DNA from: Micromonosporaceae bacterium KJ-029
GTDB lineage: Bacteria > Actinomycetota > Actinomycetes > Mycobacteriales > Micromonosporaceae
Direction: 5' to 3'
Assembly: GCA_005402585.1 (NCBI GenBank)
Contig: BIFP01000067.1
Location: 1 to 64,000, forward strand
DNA: 64,000 bases
How positions within the stretch are numbered: position 1 is the first letter of the stretch; every line of letters begins with the position of its first letter. Positions 51,526-59,711 of this stretch are shown here, one piece after another. A program made the translations under genes and the position numbers. The notes under the pieces were generated by a model, which worked only from the letters and a program-made list of their open reading frames with translations, searched no databases and was not told where the DNA came from.

Positions 51526-52425
51526 TTAGTTGTGGAGGGCGGCGTGGAGGGCGGTGGGGAGGTCGGGGTGGCGGAAGGTGAAGGCGGCGCGGTTGAGGAC
51601 GCCGGGGAGTACGCGGGTGCTGGTGAGCGCCTCGTGGGCGAAGCCGCCCAGGGCCACCTTCAGGGCCAGCGCGGGGATCGGGACGATCGCGGGGCGGTGC
51701 AGCTGCCGGGCGAACTCCCGGGTGAACTCGGCGTTGGTGACCGGCGCCGGGCCGACCACGTTCACCGGCCCGGCGAGGTCGGCGCGGGCGAGCAGGAACG
51801 CGGTGGCGTTGAGCCAGTCGGTCATCGAGATCCACGGAAGCCACTGCCGCCCACTGCCGAGCCGGCCGGCGATGCCCAGCTTGAACGGCAGCAACTGCGG
51901 CTTGAGCAGCCCGCCGTCGCGGTGCAGCGGCAGCCCGGTACGCAGCCGTACCACCCGCACCCCGGCGTCCTCGGCGGGCCGGGTCGCGGCCTCCCACACC
52001 CGCGCCACGTCGGCGAGGAAGCCTTCACCGGCCGGCGCGTCCTCCTCGACGACCCGGTCGCCGGTGTTGCCGTACCAGCCGACCGCCGAGGCGTTCACCA
52101 TCACCTCGGGCCGGTCGGCCGCCGGCAGCCCGGCGATGGTGATGGCCAGGGTGCTGGTGGTGTCGACCCGGCTGGACCGGATCAGCTGCTTGTACCGGTC
52201 GTTCCAGCGCCGGTCGCCCACCCCGGCACCGGCCAGGTTGACCACCGCGTCCGCCTCGGCGACCAGCGCCGGGTCGAGCTGCGCCGCCGAGGGCGTCCAC
52301 TGCCGTTCGTCGGGGCTGCGCGGCGCCCGTCGTACCAGCCGGGTGACCTGGTGCCCGTCGGCGACGAGCAGGTCGGCCAGTCGGGTGCCGAGGAAGCCGG
52401 ACGCGCCGGCCATGAGGATGCGCAT
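51526..52425 (-). CDS. TIGR01777-family NAD-dependent epimerase-like protein
   Basis: The 299-residue protein is an extended short-chain dehydrogenase with GASGFLGTRLADLL near the N terminus, VVNLAGAGVGDRRW, ASAVGWYGNTGD (the usual catalytic tyrosine region) and LPWISMTDWLNATAFLLA; the C-terminal DUF1731 part is PALALKVALGGFAHEALTST. The family (YfcH-like, SDR39U1) is broad and its substrate unknown. The ATG at 52425 aligns with the first strand RILMAGASG; the longer open frame overlaps the neighbouring gene. Confidence 0.9.
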   Translation of the reverse strand: MRILMAGASGFLGTRLADLLVADGHQVTRLVRRAPRSPDERQWTPSAAQLDPALVAEADAVVNLAGAGVGDRRWNDRYKQLIRSSRVDTTSTLAITIAGLPAADRPEVMVNASAVGWYGNTGDRVVEEDAPAGEGFLADVARVWEAATRPAEDAGVRVVRLRTGLPLHRDGGLLKPQLLPFKLGIAGRLGSGRQWLPWISMTDWLNATAFLLARADLAGPVNVVGPAPVTNAEFTREFARQLHRPAIVPIPALALKVALGGFAHEALTSTRVLPGVLNRAAFTFRHPDLPTALHAALHN

Positions 52426-52471
52426 GGTCCTATCTTCGGGTACGCGCGGCGCCCCGACCCCGTCGAGTCGG

Positions 52472-53479
52472 TCACGCGGCGGTATAACTCGCTCCCGGAC
52501 GTAGATCGACCAGCAGGCGCTCCACCTCGGCGTAGGCGTCGCCCGGCAGCGGGCCGAGGGCGAGAACGCCTGCGTTCTCCTCGACCTGGGCCACAGTGCG
52601 GAAGCCGGGGATCGGCACCGTTCGCGGGCTGCGGGCCAGCAACCAGCCGAGCGCGCCCTGGGCGAGGGTACGGCCGTCCGCGGTGAGCGCGGTGCGGACC
52701 TGGGCGACCCGCTCGGCCCACTGCGGCGCCGGCCGGCCGTCGGCGAACCAGTCCAGCCACTCCGGCGCCCGCCCCCGTACGTCGTCCGCGCCGAGCGACC
52801 GGGTCGCTGCGGTGAGCAGCCCCATCGCCAGCGGCCCCCGGTTGATGCTGGCCAGGTCGTACTCCTCGCAGACCGCCAGCATCTCGGCGTTGTCCCGCAG
52901 CACCGACTGGTCATGCTGGATCGAAACGCAGTGCGGGGCGGACGCCGCGAAGGTCGCCGCCGAGGCCGGATCGTCGGTGCTCCACCCGTACGCCCGGATC
53001 TTGCCCTGGCTGACCAGGCCCTCCAGCGTGTCGACCAGATCGAGCGCGGCGGCGGGAGCCAGGTCGTTGAGATGCAACTGGTAGAGATCGACGTGGTCGG
53101 TGCCGAGCCGGCGCAGCGACGCCTCCAGGCTGGCCACCGCGTAACCCGGACTGTGGTCGGTGCCGGTGGCCCGCCGGGTCGACTCTTCCGAGGTGTTGCC
53201 GAACTTGGTGGCGATCACCACCTGGTCGCGCCGGCCGGCGAGGGCCCGGCCGAGCACCCGCTCACTGTGTCCGGCCCCGTAGTTGCTGGCCGTGTCGAAG
53301 AAGGTGATGCCGTGCTCCAGCGCCGCGTGGATGGCGCGGACCGACTCGTCGTCGTCGACCTCGCCCCAGCCGTACGGCTGACCGTCGTCGCCCCAGAGCG
53401 GTCCGCCGATGGCCCAGCACCCCATGCCGATCGCGCTGACCTCGATCCCGCTGCGTCCCAGTGCCCGTGTGATCGTCAT
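52472..53479 (-). CDS. Aldo/keto reductase
   Basis: The 335-residue protein has the AKR barrel features: GMGCWAIGG, FFDTASNYGAGHSERVLGRA (catalytic Asp and Tyr), IATKFGN (Lys) and LYQLHLNDL (His), with the C-terminal NADP site TVPIPGFRTVAQVEENAGVL. It reduces an aldehyde or ketone with NADPH; the substrate is not evident. The promoter overlaps a 16-bp palindrome typical of MerR-type control. Possibly induced by toxic carbonyls or redox stress, inferred. Confidence 0.9.
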   Translation of the reverse strand: MTITRALGRSGIEVSAIGMGCWAIGGPLWGDDGQPYGWGEVDDDESVRAIHAALEHGITFFDTASNYGAGHSERVLGRALAGRRDQVVIATKFGNTSEESTRRATGTDHSPGYAVASLEASLRRLGTDHVDLYQLHLNDLAPAAALDLVDTLEGLVSQGKIRAYGWSTDDPASAATFAASAPHCVSIQHDQSVLRDNAEMLAVCEEYDLASINRGPLAMGLLTAATRSLGADDVRGRAPEWLDWFADGRPAPQWAERVAQVRTALTADGRTLAQGALGWLLARSPRTVPIPGFRTVAQVEENAGVLALGPLPGDAYAEVERLLVDLRPGASYTAA

Positions 53480-53495
53480 GCATACAGCGTTCCGT

Positions 53496-53516
53496 TTCGA
53501 GCACGCTCGAAGTCAA
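53496..53516 (-). promoter_or_regulatory. MerR-type promoter of the aldo/keto reductase
   Basis: On the minus strand TTGACT (53516-53511) serves as a -35, and TTCGAGCGTGCTCGAA (53511-53496) is a palindrome with seven-base arms lying in the spacer. This is the layout of promoters with an overlong spacer activated by MerR regulators. With a 19-bp spacer the -10 would be AACGCT (53491-53486) and transcription would start at the ATG at 53479, a leaderless mRNA. No MerR gene is in the window. Confidence 0.6.
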
Positions 53517-53536
53517 GCGCGGATTTGTCACCAGCC

Positions 53537-53785
53537 TCAGGTGCGTTGGATGAGAGCCCAGCCGAGGAAGCGGTCGCAGAGTTGCCCCGGTTCCGGACCG
53601 CCGTGCGGGTTGAACGTGTGCAGCTCGTCGGCCGCGCCGTGCAGCAGCCCGCCCAGGTAGACCAGCAGCGCCACCCGGTCCTGCGCGTGCTCCCGCAGCA
53701 GCGTCACCCGCGCGGACCCGCACGGCCACGGCGCGGCGCAGGCCCGGCACAGCCACAGCGGGCGTAGCGGCGTGTGCGCGGTCAT
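53537..53785 (-). CDS. Small Cys-containing protein (last gene of three-gene set)
   Basis: The 82-residue protein begins MTAHTPLRPLWLCRACAAPW, with CRACAAPWPC giving three closely spaced cysteines, then a helix REHAQDRVALLVYLGGLLHG and the end RFLGWALIQRT. I recall similar short proteins in streptomycetes and Micromonosporaceae, without a known role. The Cys cluster could bind zinc. Its ATG overlaps the stop of the next upstream gene by four bases (ATGA). Confidence 0.7.
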   Translation of the reverse strand: MTAHTPLRPLWLCRACAAPWPCGSARVTLLREHAQDRVALLVYLGGLLHGAADELHTFNPHGGPEPGQLCDRFLGWALIQRT

Positions 53786-54051
53786 GGCCAGCGCCCGCCG
53801 TTGGCCCGCCAGGTCTGCGCGGGGGTGAGCCGGCCGACCCGGCCGACCTGAGGGTTGGCGCGGGTCACCTCGTCCCACCAGCGGCTGGTGCGCGGCGGTG
53901 TCGGTGGCTCAGTGGGTACGGGGGCGTGCCGGTCCGGGCAGTCACGCCAGCGCAGGCCGCAGGAACACCAGCGGCGCAGCCCGCGCCAGGTGCGTCGGTG
54001 TCGGGGCCCGAGCGGCACCGGCTTGTCGTTCCGCCGCCGGATCGTCGCCAT
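53782..54051 (-). CDS. Small basic Cys-containing protein (middle gene of three-gene set)
   Basis: The 89-residue protein is basic: ATIRRRNDKPVPLGPRHRRT, then RRWCSCGLRWRDCPDRHAPV with three cysteines, and the end RRANPQVGRVGRLT-like, WRANGGRWP. The C-x-C-(x6)-C pattern suggests a metal site. Its last four bases overlap the start of the last gene, and its start lies one base after the stop of the first gene, so the three are translated from one mRNA. No function known. Confidence 0.65.
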   Translation of the reverse strand: MATIRRRNDKPVPLGPRHRRTWRGLRRWCSCGLRWRDCPDRHAPVPTEPPTPPRTSRWWDEVTRANPQVGRVGRLTPAQTWRANGGRWP

Positions 54052-54052
54052 G

Positions 54053-54385
54053 TCAACGCCGCCGCTCGGGTACGCGGACCGCCCGGCCGCGTGCCGCCAG
54101 CTCGTTCCCCCGGGCCGCCCGACCGCGTCCTGCCGGCTCGTTCACCCAGGCCGACTGGCCGCGTGCCGCCAGCTCGGTCACGGCCGGGTCGGTCAGGCCA
54201 CGGGTGCGCAGCACTCGGCGCCCCCAACGGTGCAGGCGACAGGGGTACGGGGTGTGGTCGGCGCGGCAGAGTGGGCCGGCGGGCCAGGCTTCGGGGGCGT
54301 GCACCACCACCGCCTTCACCGCGAGGCGGACATGTTCGGCGGTGACGCAGCGCGGCACCGGGATGTCACCGAGCATCTTCTCCAC
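54053..54385 (-). CDS. First gene of the small three-gene set, with duplicated C-terminal units
   Basis: The 110-residue product opens with MLGDIPVPRCVTAEHVRLAV and AVVVHAPEAWPAGPLCRADH, and continues TPYPCRLHRWGRRVLRTRGL, with Cys and His pairs that may bind metal. The last 40 residues repeat ELAARG-type units (TELAARGQ, NELAARGR) from a DNA-level duplication. GTG 54385 or ATG 54376 may start. It belongs with the two following genes. Upstream DNA is decayed. Confidence 0.6.
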   Translation of the reverse strand: MEKMLGDIPVPRCVTAEHVRLAVKAVVVHAPEAWPAGPLCRADHTPYPCRLHRWGRRVLRTRGLTDPAVTELAARGQSAWVNEPAGRGRAARGNELAARGRAVRVPERRR

Positions 54386-54423
54386 CGCGTCGACGGTTCG
54401 GTCACCGGCTGCACGGGTCGTAC

Positions 54424-54501
54424 CTCCAGACAGGGAGCGTGCTCAAGACCGAAGGTCTGGTTGAGGGCGTACACGGCCTTGGGGTCTTTGTGGCCGAGCG
54501 C
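54424..54501 (-). pseudogene. Unidentified gene fragment
   Basis: About 26 codons reading ALGHKDPKAVYALNQTFGLE then HAPCLE. The balanced composition (Lys, Asn, Tyr, Phe, Glu) differs from shadow frames in this GC-rich DNA. It lies upstream of the three-gene set on the same strand and could be the 3' end of a lost first gene of that operon. No family identified. Confidence 0.35.
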
Positions 54502-54561
54502 CCTTCGGAGGACTGACCCGAATCGCGCCGCACTGCGTCACGCCGCGCTTCTGCTCCTCAG

Positions 54562-54606
54562 ATCTTGGACACTTACTGTTCGGCCCGAACGGCAACTGTC
54601 CAAGAT
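54562..54606. repeat. 45-bp palindromic element, non-coding copy
   Basis: ATCTTGGACA (54562-54571) and TGTCCAAGAT (54597-54606) end an imperfect palindrome of the same length as the one at 40683-40727. AGATCT-type extension on both sides makes the arms two bases longer here. Located in decayed DNA. Confidence 0.85.
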
Positions 54607-55015
54607 CTCGACAGAGTGGCCGACGCGCGGGGCGGTCGGGCGAGTTCGGGCCTGGGCTGTCGGCCTGGGCCCGCACGGGTGATCCCGTGGTGCGTGTTCT
54701 GGCCGGAATCGGGGGCCAGTGGTGGTGTGTGGGCCAGGGCCGGGAGGACGCTCCGCGAGCGTCACGGCGCTGATCACCTTCTCCTCGGGCAGTTCGGTGG
54801 GAGTCACCACTCACGGCCGAAACGGTTCCTGATCGGCCGTCGAGTCGATGTCACGGCGGAACTTTTCGGCGTCGAGCACGGGAGCGATGGCGAAGGCAGA
54901 CAGATTGATCACCGGTGTCCTGGTGGGCGATAGCAGGGGGAGCGGCGGCAGCCCAACTGCCGTCGCTCCCTTGCGCTGTCCGACAGCTCGCCGACTCGGG
55001 CGAGCTGCTGGGCCG

Positions 55016-56518
55016 TCAGCGATCGGCGCCGACGGGGCCGGTGTCGACGGATCCGGCGCCGTCGGCCGCCGCTCTGGGTGCCGGAGCGGCGCCGATCACG
55101 ATCGGGCGGGCGCCCAGGCACTGTGGGGCGAAGTGGGCGACGATGTAGTCCCAGGTCGCCTTCGCCTCGGCGAAGGTGAAGGACGGCTCGCCCTGGAGGT
55201 AGATGTTCAACAGGCTCCGGGGGATCGCCCAGCCACGCCACCAGCTGTTGGTCTTTGGCGAGTACATGATCCGGTCCACCCCGTCGGTGTGGCAGAGGCC
55301 GAAGCAGTGACCGAGTTCGTGGATCGGCACGTACTTCCAGATCGCGTCCGGGAGGTTGTCGACGAAGGTGGCGCCGGAGGCATCGTGGGCATCCAGCCCG
55401 CACTTGCTCTCGTGCAGGTTGCTCGCCAGCCCGCGCAGCGTGTTGGTGTAGCGGAACACCCCGGCGACGACCGGGTGGCAGAGGTCGGCCGTCGCGCCCA
55501 GCGGGTCCGTGGGCTTGTCCCGCCGGCCGAGTACGTCCCTGAGGAACCTGACCTGGGCCGGGCCGGAACCGGTGTGCACGATGTGCCCGGCCTCGGTGAC
55601 CTCGCGCCGATCTTTGTCGAAGTCCAGCATCAGCGCCAGCTCGCGGCCCTTCTCGCTGGCCGTCGACACCTTCGTGTCCAGGGCGCCGTCCCGCATCGGC
55701 AGCACGATGAATTTCGGCCCCTCGGCACCGCGCGAACTGAGGTAGGTGTCCAGTTCGCCGGCGGAGATCGGGTTGTCGAACTCGCCCCCGCCACCGCCGC
55801 CCAGCACCGGCCCCTTCTTCAGGGTCTTGTAGCGCTTGCGGTTCCAGAAGCCCTCGTCGAACTCGAAGCCACAGAGTGCGCGCAGGTTGATCGCGCCCTG
55901 CTCGTGCAGCACCACCAGGTTGGGCACGGCCGGCTCGCGCGGCGACGGCGTCTCCGAGTCGAGCATCGTCCGGTACGCGGTCGCGTGCAGGCGCAGTCCG
56001 AACGCGCCGTGGTCGAGGCGGATCGCCTCCTTGATCTCGGCCAGCGTGTCGCCGTCGTACTTCGCCTCCAGCAGGCCACGTACGTACCGGCGGAGCCGCT
56101 CCCGGTTGATCTCCTCGATGATGTAGTCGATGGTGTCGCCGAGCAGCACGATGCGGCCCAGCCGGATGATCCCGAGCGCCACTCCGAGGCCGATCCGGAG
56201 CAGGCCGTCGAGGATGCGCCGCCAGTCGAGCGTGAAGATGCCGACGATCACGTCCCAGAGCCCGCCCACGATCTCGACGACCGCCTCGACGACGACAGCG
56301 ACGATCTTGCAGACCGTGCGGACCACCCACTTGCCGACGGTGACGACCACCCAGCGCACGACCTTCACCAGGATCGTGACGAACCAGCAGACCCAGCCGC
56401 GCGGGTCGTACCAGGGATAGTCCTTGCACCGCTTCTCCTGTCGTTCCTCCCACTCCTCGACGGGCTTGGAGACCTTCTCCTCGACCCATTCGGTGATTTC
56501 GGTACAGACGAGTGCCAT
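55016..56518 (-). CDS. Metzincin-type zinc metalloprotease with hydrophobic N-terminal region
   Basis: From ATG 56518 (GGAAGGGGGA upstream) the product has 500 residues. The zinc signature HELGHCFGLCH (His400, Glu401, His404, His410) and RIMYSPK (Met-turn) 12 residues later define a metzincin (HExxHxxGxxH). There is no signal peptide. Residues 1-35 are charged (ITEWVEEKVSKPVEEWEERQ) and about 38-120 form an unusual hydrophobic Val/Trp/Lys/Cys region (WVCWFVTILVKVVRWVVVTV, then GKWVVRTVCKIVAVVVEAVV). A Gly-rich linker GGGGGGEF is at about 250. The adjacent gene for a small membrane protein starts upstream, so they form an operon. Substrate and export route are unknown. Confidence 0.75.
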   Translation of the reverse strand: MALVCTEITEWVEEKVSKPVEEWEERQEKRCKDYPWYDPRGWVCWFVTILVKVVRWVVVTVGKWVVRTVCKIVAVVVEAVVEIVGGLWDVIVGIFTLDWRRILDGLLRIGLGVALGIIRLGRIVLLGDTIDYIIEEINRERLRRYVRGLLEAKYDGDTLAEIKEAIRLDHGAFGLRLHATAYRTMLDSETPSPREPAVPNLVVLHEQGAINLRALCGFEFDEGFWNRKRYKTLKKGPVLGGGGGGEFDNPISAGELDTYLSSRGAEGPKFIVLPMRDGALDTKVSTASEKGRELALMLDFDKDRREVTEAGHIVHTGSGPAQVRFLRDVLGRRDKPTDPLGATADLCHPVVAGVFRYTNTLRGLASNLHESKCGLDAHDASGATFVDNLPDAIWKYVPIHELGHCFGLCHTDGVDRIMYSPKTNSWWRGWAIPRSLLNIYLQGEPSFTFAEAKATWDYIVAHFAPQCLGARPIVIGAAPAPRAAADGAGSVDTGPVGADR

Positions 56519-56537
56519 GAGATCCCCCTTCCGCGGA

Positions 56538-56897
56538 TCAAGCGGCCGAACGCAGGGTGTGTAGCAGCGCGAGCAGGCGCCGGCGGCTCCATGCCAGGCC
56601 GAGGAGCTTGCCGGCGACGGCCGCCAGCAGGCAGCCGAGTACGGCGCCGGTGACGCCCCGGGCGCCGCTCGGCCAGACCAGGAGGGAACCGGCTCCGGCG
56701 AGCACGAGAGCGGCGAGCCCCCAGGCGCAGCCGCAGTCGTTGAACAGGTGGCGGAGATTTGCCGCAGCTCGCTCACGTTCCGTGGTCCCGATCCCGGGCA
56801 GTGTGATGATGACCCGGTCGAGATGGGGGCGTTCAAGCCACGAGACCAGCGCCTCCGCCCGATCGAGATCCGCATGGTCGGCGATCTCGATGTGCAC
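56538..56897 (-). CDS. Small two-helix membrane protein upstream of the metalloprotease
   Basis: The 119-residue protein has a soluble N-terminal part (IEIADHADLDRAEALVSWLE, IITLPGIGTTERERAAANLR) followed by LFNDCGCAWG and two membrane helices (about 58-75 and 80-100), ending WSRRRLLALLHTLRSA. The CGC pair sits at the membrane boundary. It is 19 bp upstream of the metalloprotease gene, so it is co-transcribed. Possibly an anchor, chaperone or immunity-like partner; this is conjecture. Confidence 0.65.
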   Translation of the reverse strand: MHIEIADHADLDRAEALVSWLERPHLDRVIITLPGIGTTERERAAANLRHLFNDCGCAWGLAALVLAGAGSLLVWPSGARGVTGAVLGCLLAAVAGKLLGLAWSRRRLLALLHTLRSAA

Positions 56898-57195
56898 GGT
56901 GTGTCACCTTTCAACGAACACGTCCAATGTCGGACGCCGTTCGTCACCGCGTCAAGAGGTCGGTCAGCTACCTGACCAGCCGCGAGGCTGAGCCTCGTCG
57001 CGGATCACGGAGCGGATCACGGAGCGGCTCGGCACCGGGACTCGCCCCGGCGTGGGCCGTTCGTCCGGCGTGACCAGCCATTTGTTGGCCTCTGGTCGAG
57101 CCACCAACAACCAGCTGGTCCCTGGTGACGGCGCCGGAGTTCAGGCACTATGGCCTTCATTCTGCGCAGCTCAAGCTGAGATTGGTACGTGAACC
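56898..57195. other. Divergent promoter region
   Basis: This 298-bp gap separates the protease operon (minus) and the DUF305 gene (plus). It contains a short direct repeat GCGGATCACGGA (57000-57020 region) and an inverted GTTGGCCTCTGGTCGAGCCACCAAC-like stretch near 57085-57110 (TTGTTGG with CCAACAA). No gene. Specific promoter elements were not identified. Confidence 0.4.
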
Positions 57196-57864
57196 ATGCC
57201 GTTTTCTCGTCGCGTGATCATTTCAGCCGCGGTCGTCACGGTCGCGGTCGGCTCGGGGGTGGCCGTCGCCCTCTGGCCCGACAGTGAGCCGGCGTACCGT
57301 CCGCCGAGCTCGCACGTGGTCCAGCCGGGCGCGCCGGGCCAGGCGGGAAGGACATTGTCGGAGGAGGAGGTGGCGCAGATCTCGCCGCCCAAGTTCACCG
57401 CGGCCGACACGCTGTTCATCCAGGGCATGATCCCGCACCACGAGCAGGCGTTGGCGATGACGGCACTCGTGTCGGGCCGTACCGACAACCCGGACATCGC
57501 TCTGCTCGCCAAGCGGATCGACGTGTCGCAGCATGACGAGATCGCGCTGATGCAGCGCTGGCTCGAGGAGCGGAAGGTGCCGACCACGGGGCCGAACGCG
57601 GGTCACGCCGGGCACGAGCTGATGCCGGGGATGCTCACCGAAGAGCAGTTCGCGCAGCTCAGGAAGGCGCGCGACGCGGAGTTCGACCGGCTCTTTCTCA
57701 CCTTCATGGTTCGTCACCACGAGGGAGCGATCAAGATGGTGAATGACCTGTACGAGTCCGGTGGCGGGCACGAGCCGGCCACCGACCAGCTCGCCCGGGA
57801 GTTCAACGCCGACCAGAGCATCGAGATTCAGCGGATGCAGGAGCTGTTGGCCAAGATGCGCTGA
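57196..57864 (+). CDS. DUF305 exported protein
   Basis: The 222-residue protein has an N-terminal signal anchor (SRRVIISAAVVTVAVGSGVA) and a DUF305 domain of ferritin-like helices in two halves: TLFIQGMIPHHEQALAMTAL and LFLTFMVRHHEGAIKMVNDL, each with the HH-E/HHEGA motif. These His/Glu pairs probably bind metal, often copper-related in this family. A His-rich loop (HAGHELMPGM) lies between. It acts outside the membrane. It is convergent with the LVIVD-repeat gene across a very strong terminator; DUF305 and LVIVD genes commonly neighbour each other, from memory. Confidence 0.85.
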   Translation: MPFSRRVIISAAVVTVAVGSGVAVALWPDSEPAYRPPSSHVVQPGAPGQAGRTLSEEEVAQISPPKFTAADTLFIQGMIPHHEQALAMTALVSGRTDNPDIALLAKRIDVSQHDEIALMQRWLEERKVPTTGPNAGHAGHELMPGMLTEEQFAQLRKARDAEFDRLFLTFMVRHHEGAIKMVNDLYESGGGHEPATDQLAREFNADQSIEIQRMQELLAKMR

Positions 57865-57879
57865 CGGTTCAGGGCAAGG

Positions 57880-57925
57880 CGAAGGGCACCTCGACTCGAA
57901 AGGTTTCGAGTCGAGGTGCCCTTCG
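57880..57925. terminator. Strong bidirectional terminator
   Basis: CGAAGGGCACCTCGACTCGA plus AA (57880-57901) is perfectly complementary to 57904-57925, giving a 22-bp stem with only GG between. It lies between the convergent stops at 57864 and 57942. Both sides carry GAAGGGC/GCCCTTC, the actinomycete rho-independent form without a U-run, and GGTTAG follows. Confidence 0.9.
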
Positions 57926-57941
57926 GTTAGTTAGGGACAGT

Positions 57942-59711
57942 TCAGAGCGATGCCTGCAGGTCCAGGATGGCCTGCTTCAGCGCCTGGTGCTCGGGAGCCT
58001 TGAGCTTGTTGGAGATGGCCCCCAGCTGTGCCACGGCGGCCGACCGCTTACCCTCGGCCGCGAAGCCCTCGGCCCGCTCCAGGAACATGTCGACCTGGGA
58101 CTTCAGCGGGTGGCCGATGTTGTTGGCCCGTACCGCCTGGTCGTAGTGGGCACGCGCGACCGAGAAGCTCGGCGTCCAGCTGACCTTCGGCTGGTGCTGG
58201 GCGTTGAACTCGGCGAGCTTCACCTGCGAGGTCGCCTCGATCTCCGCCTTCGACAGGTGCGCGCTGGGCTTCAACGCGAACACGTCAAAACCGCGGGACA
58301 TCTCGTTGCCGTAGATGTTGCCGTTGTACCAGTACACCGACCAGTACCCACCGGTCACGAGCGAGGTCGCGCTCATCGGACCACGGTCGAAGAACGCGAT
58401 CTCGTGCGGGTTGGCCGAGTCGGTGAAGTCGAACACCGAGAGGCCGCCCTGGTACCAGGCCTGGACCATGATGTCGCGGCCGGGCACCGGGATCAGCGAA
58501 CCGTTGTGCGCGACGCAGTTCTCCTGCAGCGTCTGGGGCACCGGCAGCTTGTAGTAGCTCTTGAACTCCATCTTCCCGTCGACGATGTCGAAGATGGCGT
58601 TGGCGCCCCACTCGGGCAGGTCGGTGTCCCGGCAGCGAGCACCGCTACCGCCGCCCCACTCGTCGGTGAAGATCACCTTGGTGCCGTCGTTGTTGAACGT
58701 CGCCGAGTGCCAGTACGCGAAGTTCGGGTCGGAGACCTCGTCGATCCGGACCGGGTTGGCCGGGTCCGAGATGTCGATCAGGATGCCGTTGCCCTGGCAC
58801 GCACCGGCGGCCAACCCGATCTCCGGGTAGGCGGTGATGTCGTGGCAGGCGTTGGTGTTCGGCGACGGCGACCAGGTCGAGCCGGACGGGTGGCGCGGCG
58901 ACGTCGGCCCGTTCTGCAGGCCGTCGATCCGGCCGGTCTCCGGGTCCGTGAAGAGCCGCGGCTCGTTCACGACCGCGGCCTGCTGCGGCGCGGCCAGCGG
59001 AACCTTGATGACCTCGATGCGCCACCGCGACGGGTTCTCGCCCGTCGCGACGTTGTTGTTGCAGCCCTCCATCGTGGTCGCCGGACGCACCCCGGCGGTG
59101 CCGGAGACGTAGACGTAGACGTTGTTCGGGTCCTTGGGGTCGGTCACCAAGCTGTGCGTGTGCGAGCCACGGCAGAGCTGAACCGCCGCGACCTGCACCG
59201 GGTTCAGCACGTCGCTGACGTCGAAGATCCGGACACCCTGGAACCGGGTACCGACGGCGGAGTTGGTGCCACAGTCGAGCCGGCCGCGGGTCTCCTCGAC
59301 CGACATGAACAGCAGGTTCCCGTAGACCGAGGGGTCGCCCTGGCCACCCGGGCAGACGACGCTGGTGACCAGCGTCGGGTCGGCCGGCTTGGAGACGTCA
59401 ACGATGTTGAAACCGTTGTAGTTACCCAGGAACGCGTACTTGCCGCCGAAGCCGAGGTCCGAGTTGAGGTACGAGCCGCTGCCGGGGTTCGCCGGGTCGA
59501 CGAAGCCCGCGGGCTTGGGGCGGTTCGCCAGGTGTTCCAGGTTGCTGATCGCGGTCTCAGCATTCAGCCAGCCGGCGCCGAGCCCGACTCGAGGATCGGG
59601 CTCCGCCGCCGACGCCGTGCCCGGCAGCATGCCGGCCAGGAGTAGCCCTGCGGCCATCACGCCGAGGACTTGCCGGCCCCTGCGGGGCCGGGTGGGGGAT
59701 CGAAGTGCCAT
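57942..59711 (-). CDS. Secreted LVIVD-repeat (beta-propeller-like) protein
   Basis: The 589-residue protein has a signal peptide (RRGRQVLGVMAAGLLLAGML, cleavage near ASA-AE). The mature part consists of LVIVD-type beta-propeller repeats: KYAFLGNYNGFNIVDVSKPA, FQGVRIFDVSDVLNPVQVAA, GILIDISDPANPVRIDEVSD and GGLSVFDFTDSANPHEIAFF. Paired cysteines suggest disulfides. A C-terminal helical segment (residues about 500-589, VDMFLERAEGFAAEGKRSAA) is rich in Lys and Ala. Cell-surface or extracellular; enzymatic activity unknown. Convergent partner of the DUF305 gene. Confidence 0.85.
   Translation of the reverse strand: MALRSPTRPRRGRQVLGVMAAGLLLAGMLPGTASAAEPDPRVGLGAGWLNAETAISNLEHLANRPKPAGFVDPANPGSGSYLNSDLGFGGKYAFLGNYNGFNIVDVSKPADPTLVTSVVCPGGQGDPSVYGNLLFMSVEETRGRLDCGTNSAVGTRFQGVRIFDVSDVLNPVQVAAVQLCRGSHTHSLVTDPKDPNNVYVYVSGTAGVRPATTMEGCNNNVATGENPSRWRIEVIKVPLAAPQQAAVVNEPRLFTDPETGRIDGLQNGPTSPRHPSGSTWSPSPNTNACHDITAYPEIGLAAGACQGNGILIDISDPANPVRIDEVSDPNFAYWHSATFNNDGTKVIFTDEWGGGSGARCRDTDLPEWGANAIFDIVDGKMEFKSYYKLPVPQTLQENCVAHNGSLIPVPGRDIMVQAWYQGGLSVFDFTDSANPHEIAFFDRGPMSATSLVTGGYWSVYWYNGNIYGNEMSRGFDVFALKPSAHLSKAEIEATSQVKLAEFNAQHQPKVSWTPSFSVARAHYDQAVRANNIGHPLKSQVDMFLERAEGFAAEGKRSAAVAQLGAISNKLKAPEHQALKQAILDLQASL

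Larger units (their letters stand above)
54386..55015. other. Decayed region between the three-gene set and the metalloprotease
   Basis: No intact gene is visible. On the minus strand 54501-54424 encodes ALGHKDPKAVYALNQTFGLE and a few more residues, which reads like a piece of a real protein but lacks start and context. A 45-bp palindrome is at 54562-54606. A minus-strand frame at 54538-54810 begins VTPTELPEEKVISAVTLAER, again protein-like for about 20 residues, then becomes Pro/Arg/Thr-rich. The palindrome may have inserted into, or replaced part of, a former gene. Confidence 0.45.

Noticed and set aside
53537..55015. Right end of an integrative element or prophage
   Set aside because: The small genes looked like accessory cargo, but there is no integrase, att-site repeat, tRNA gene or replication gene nearby.
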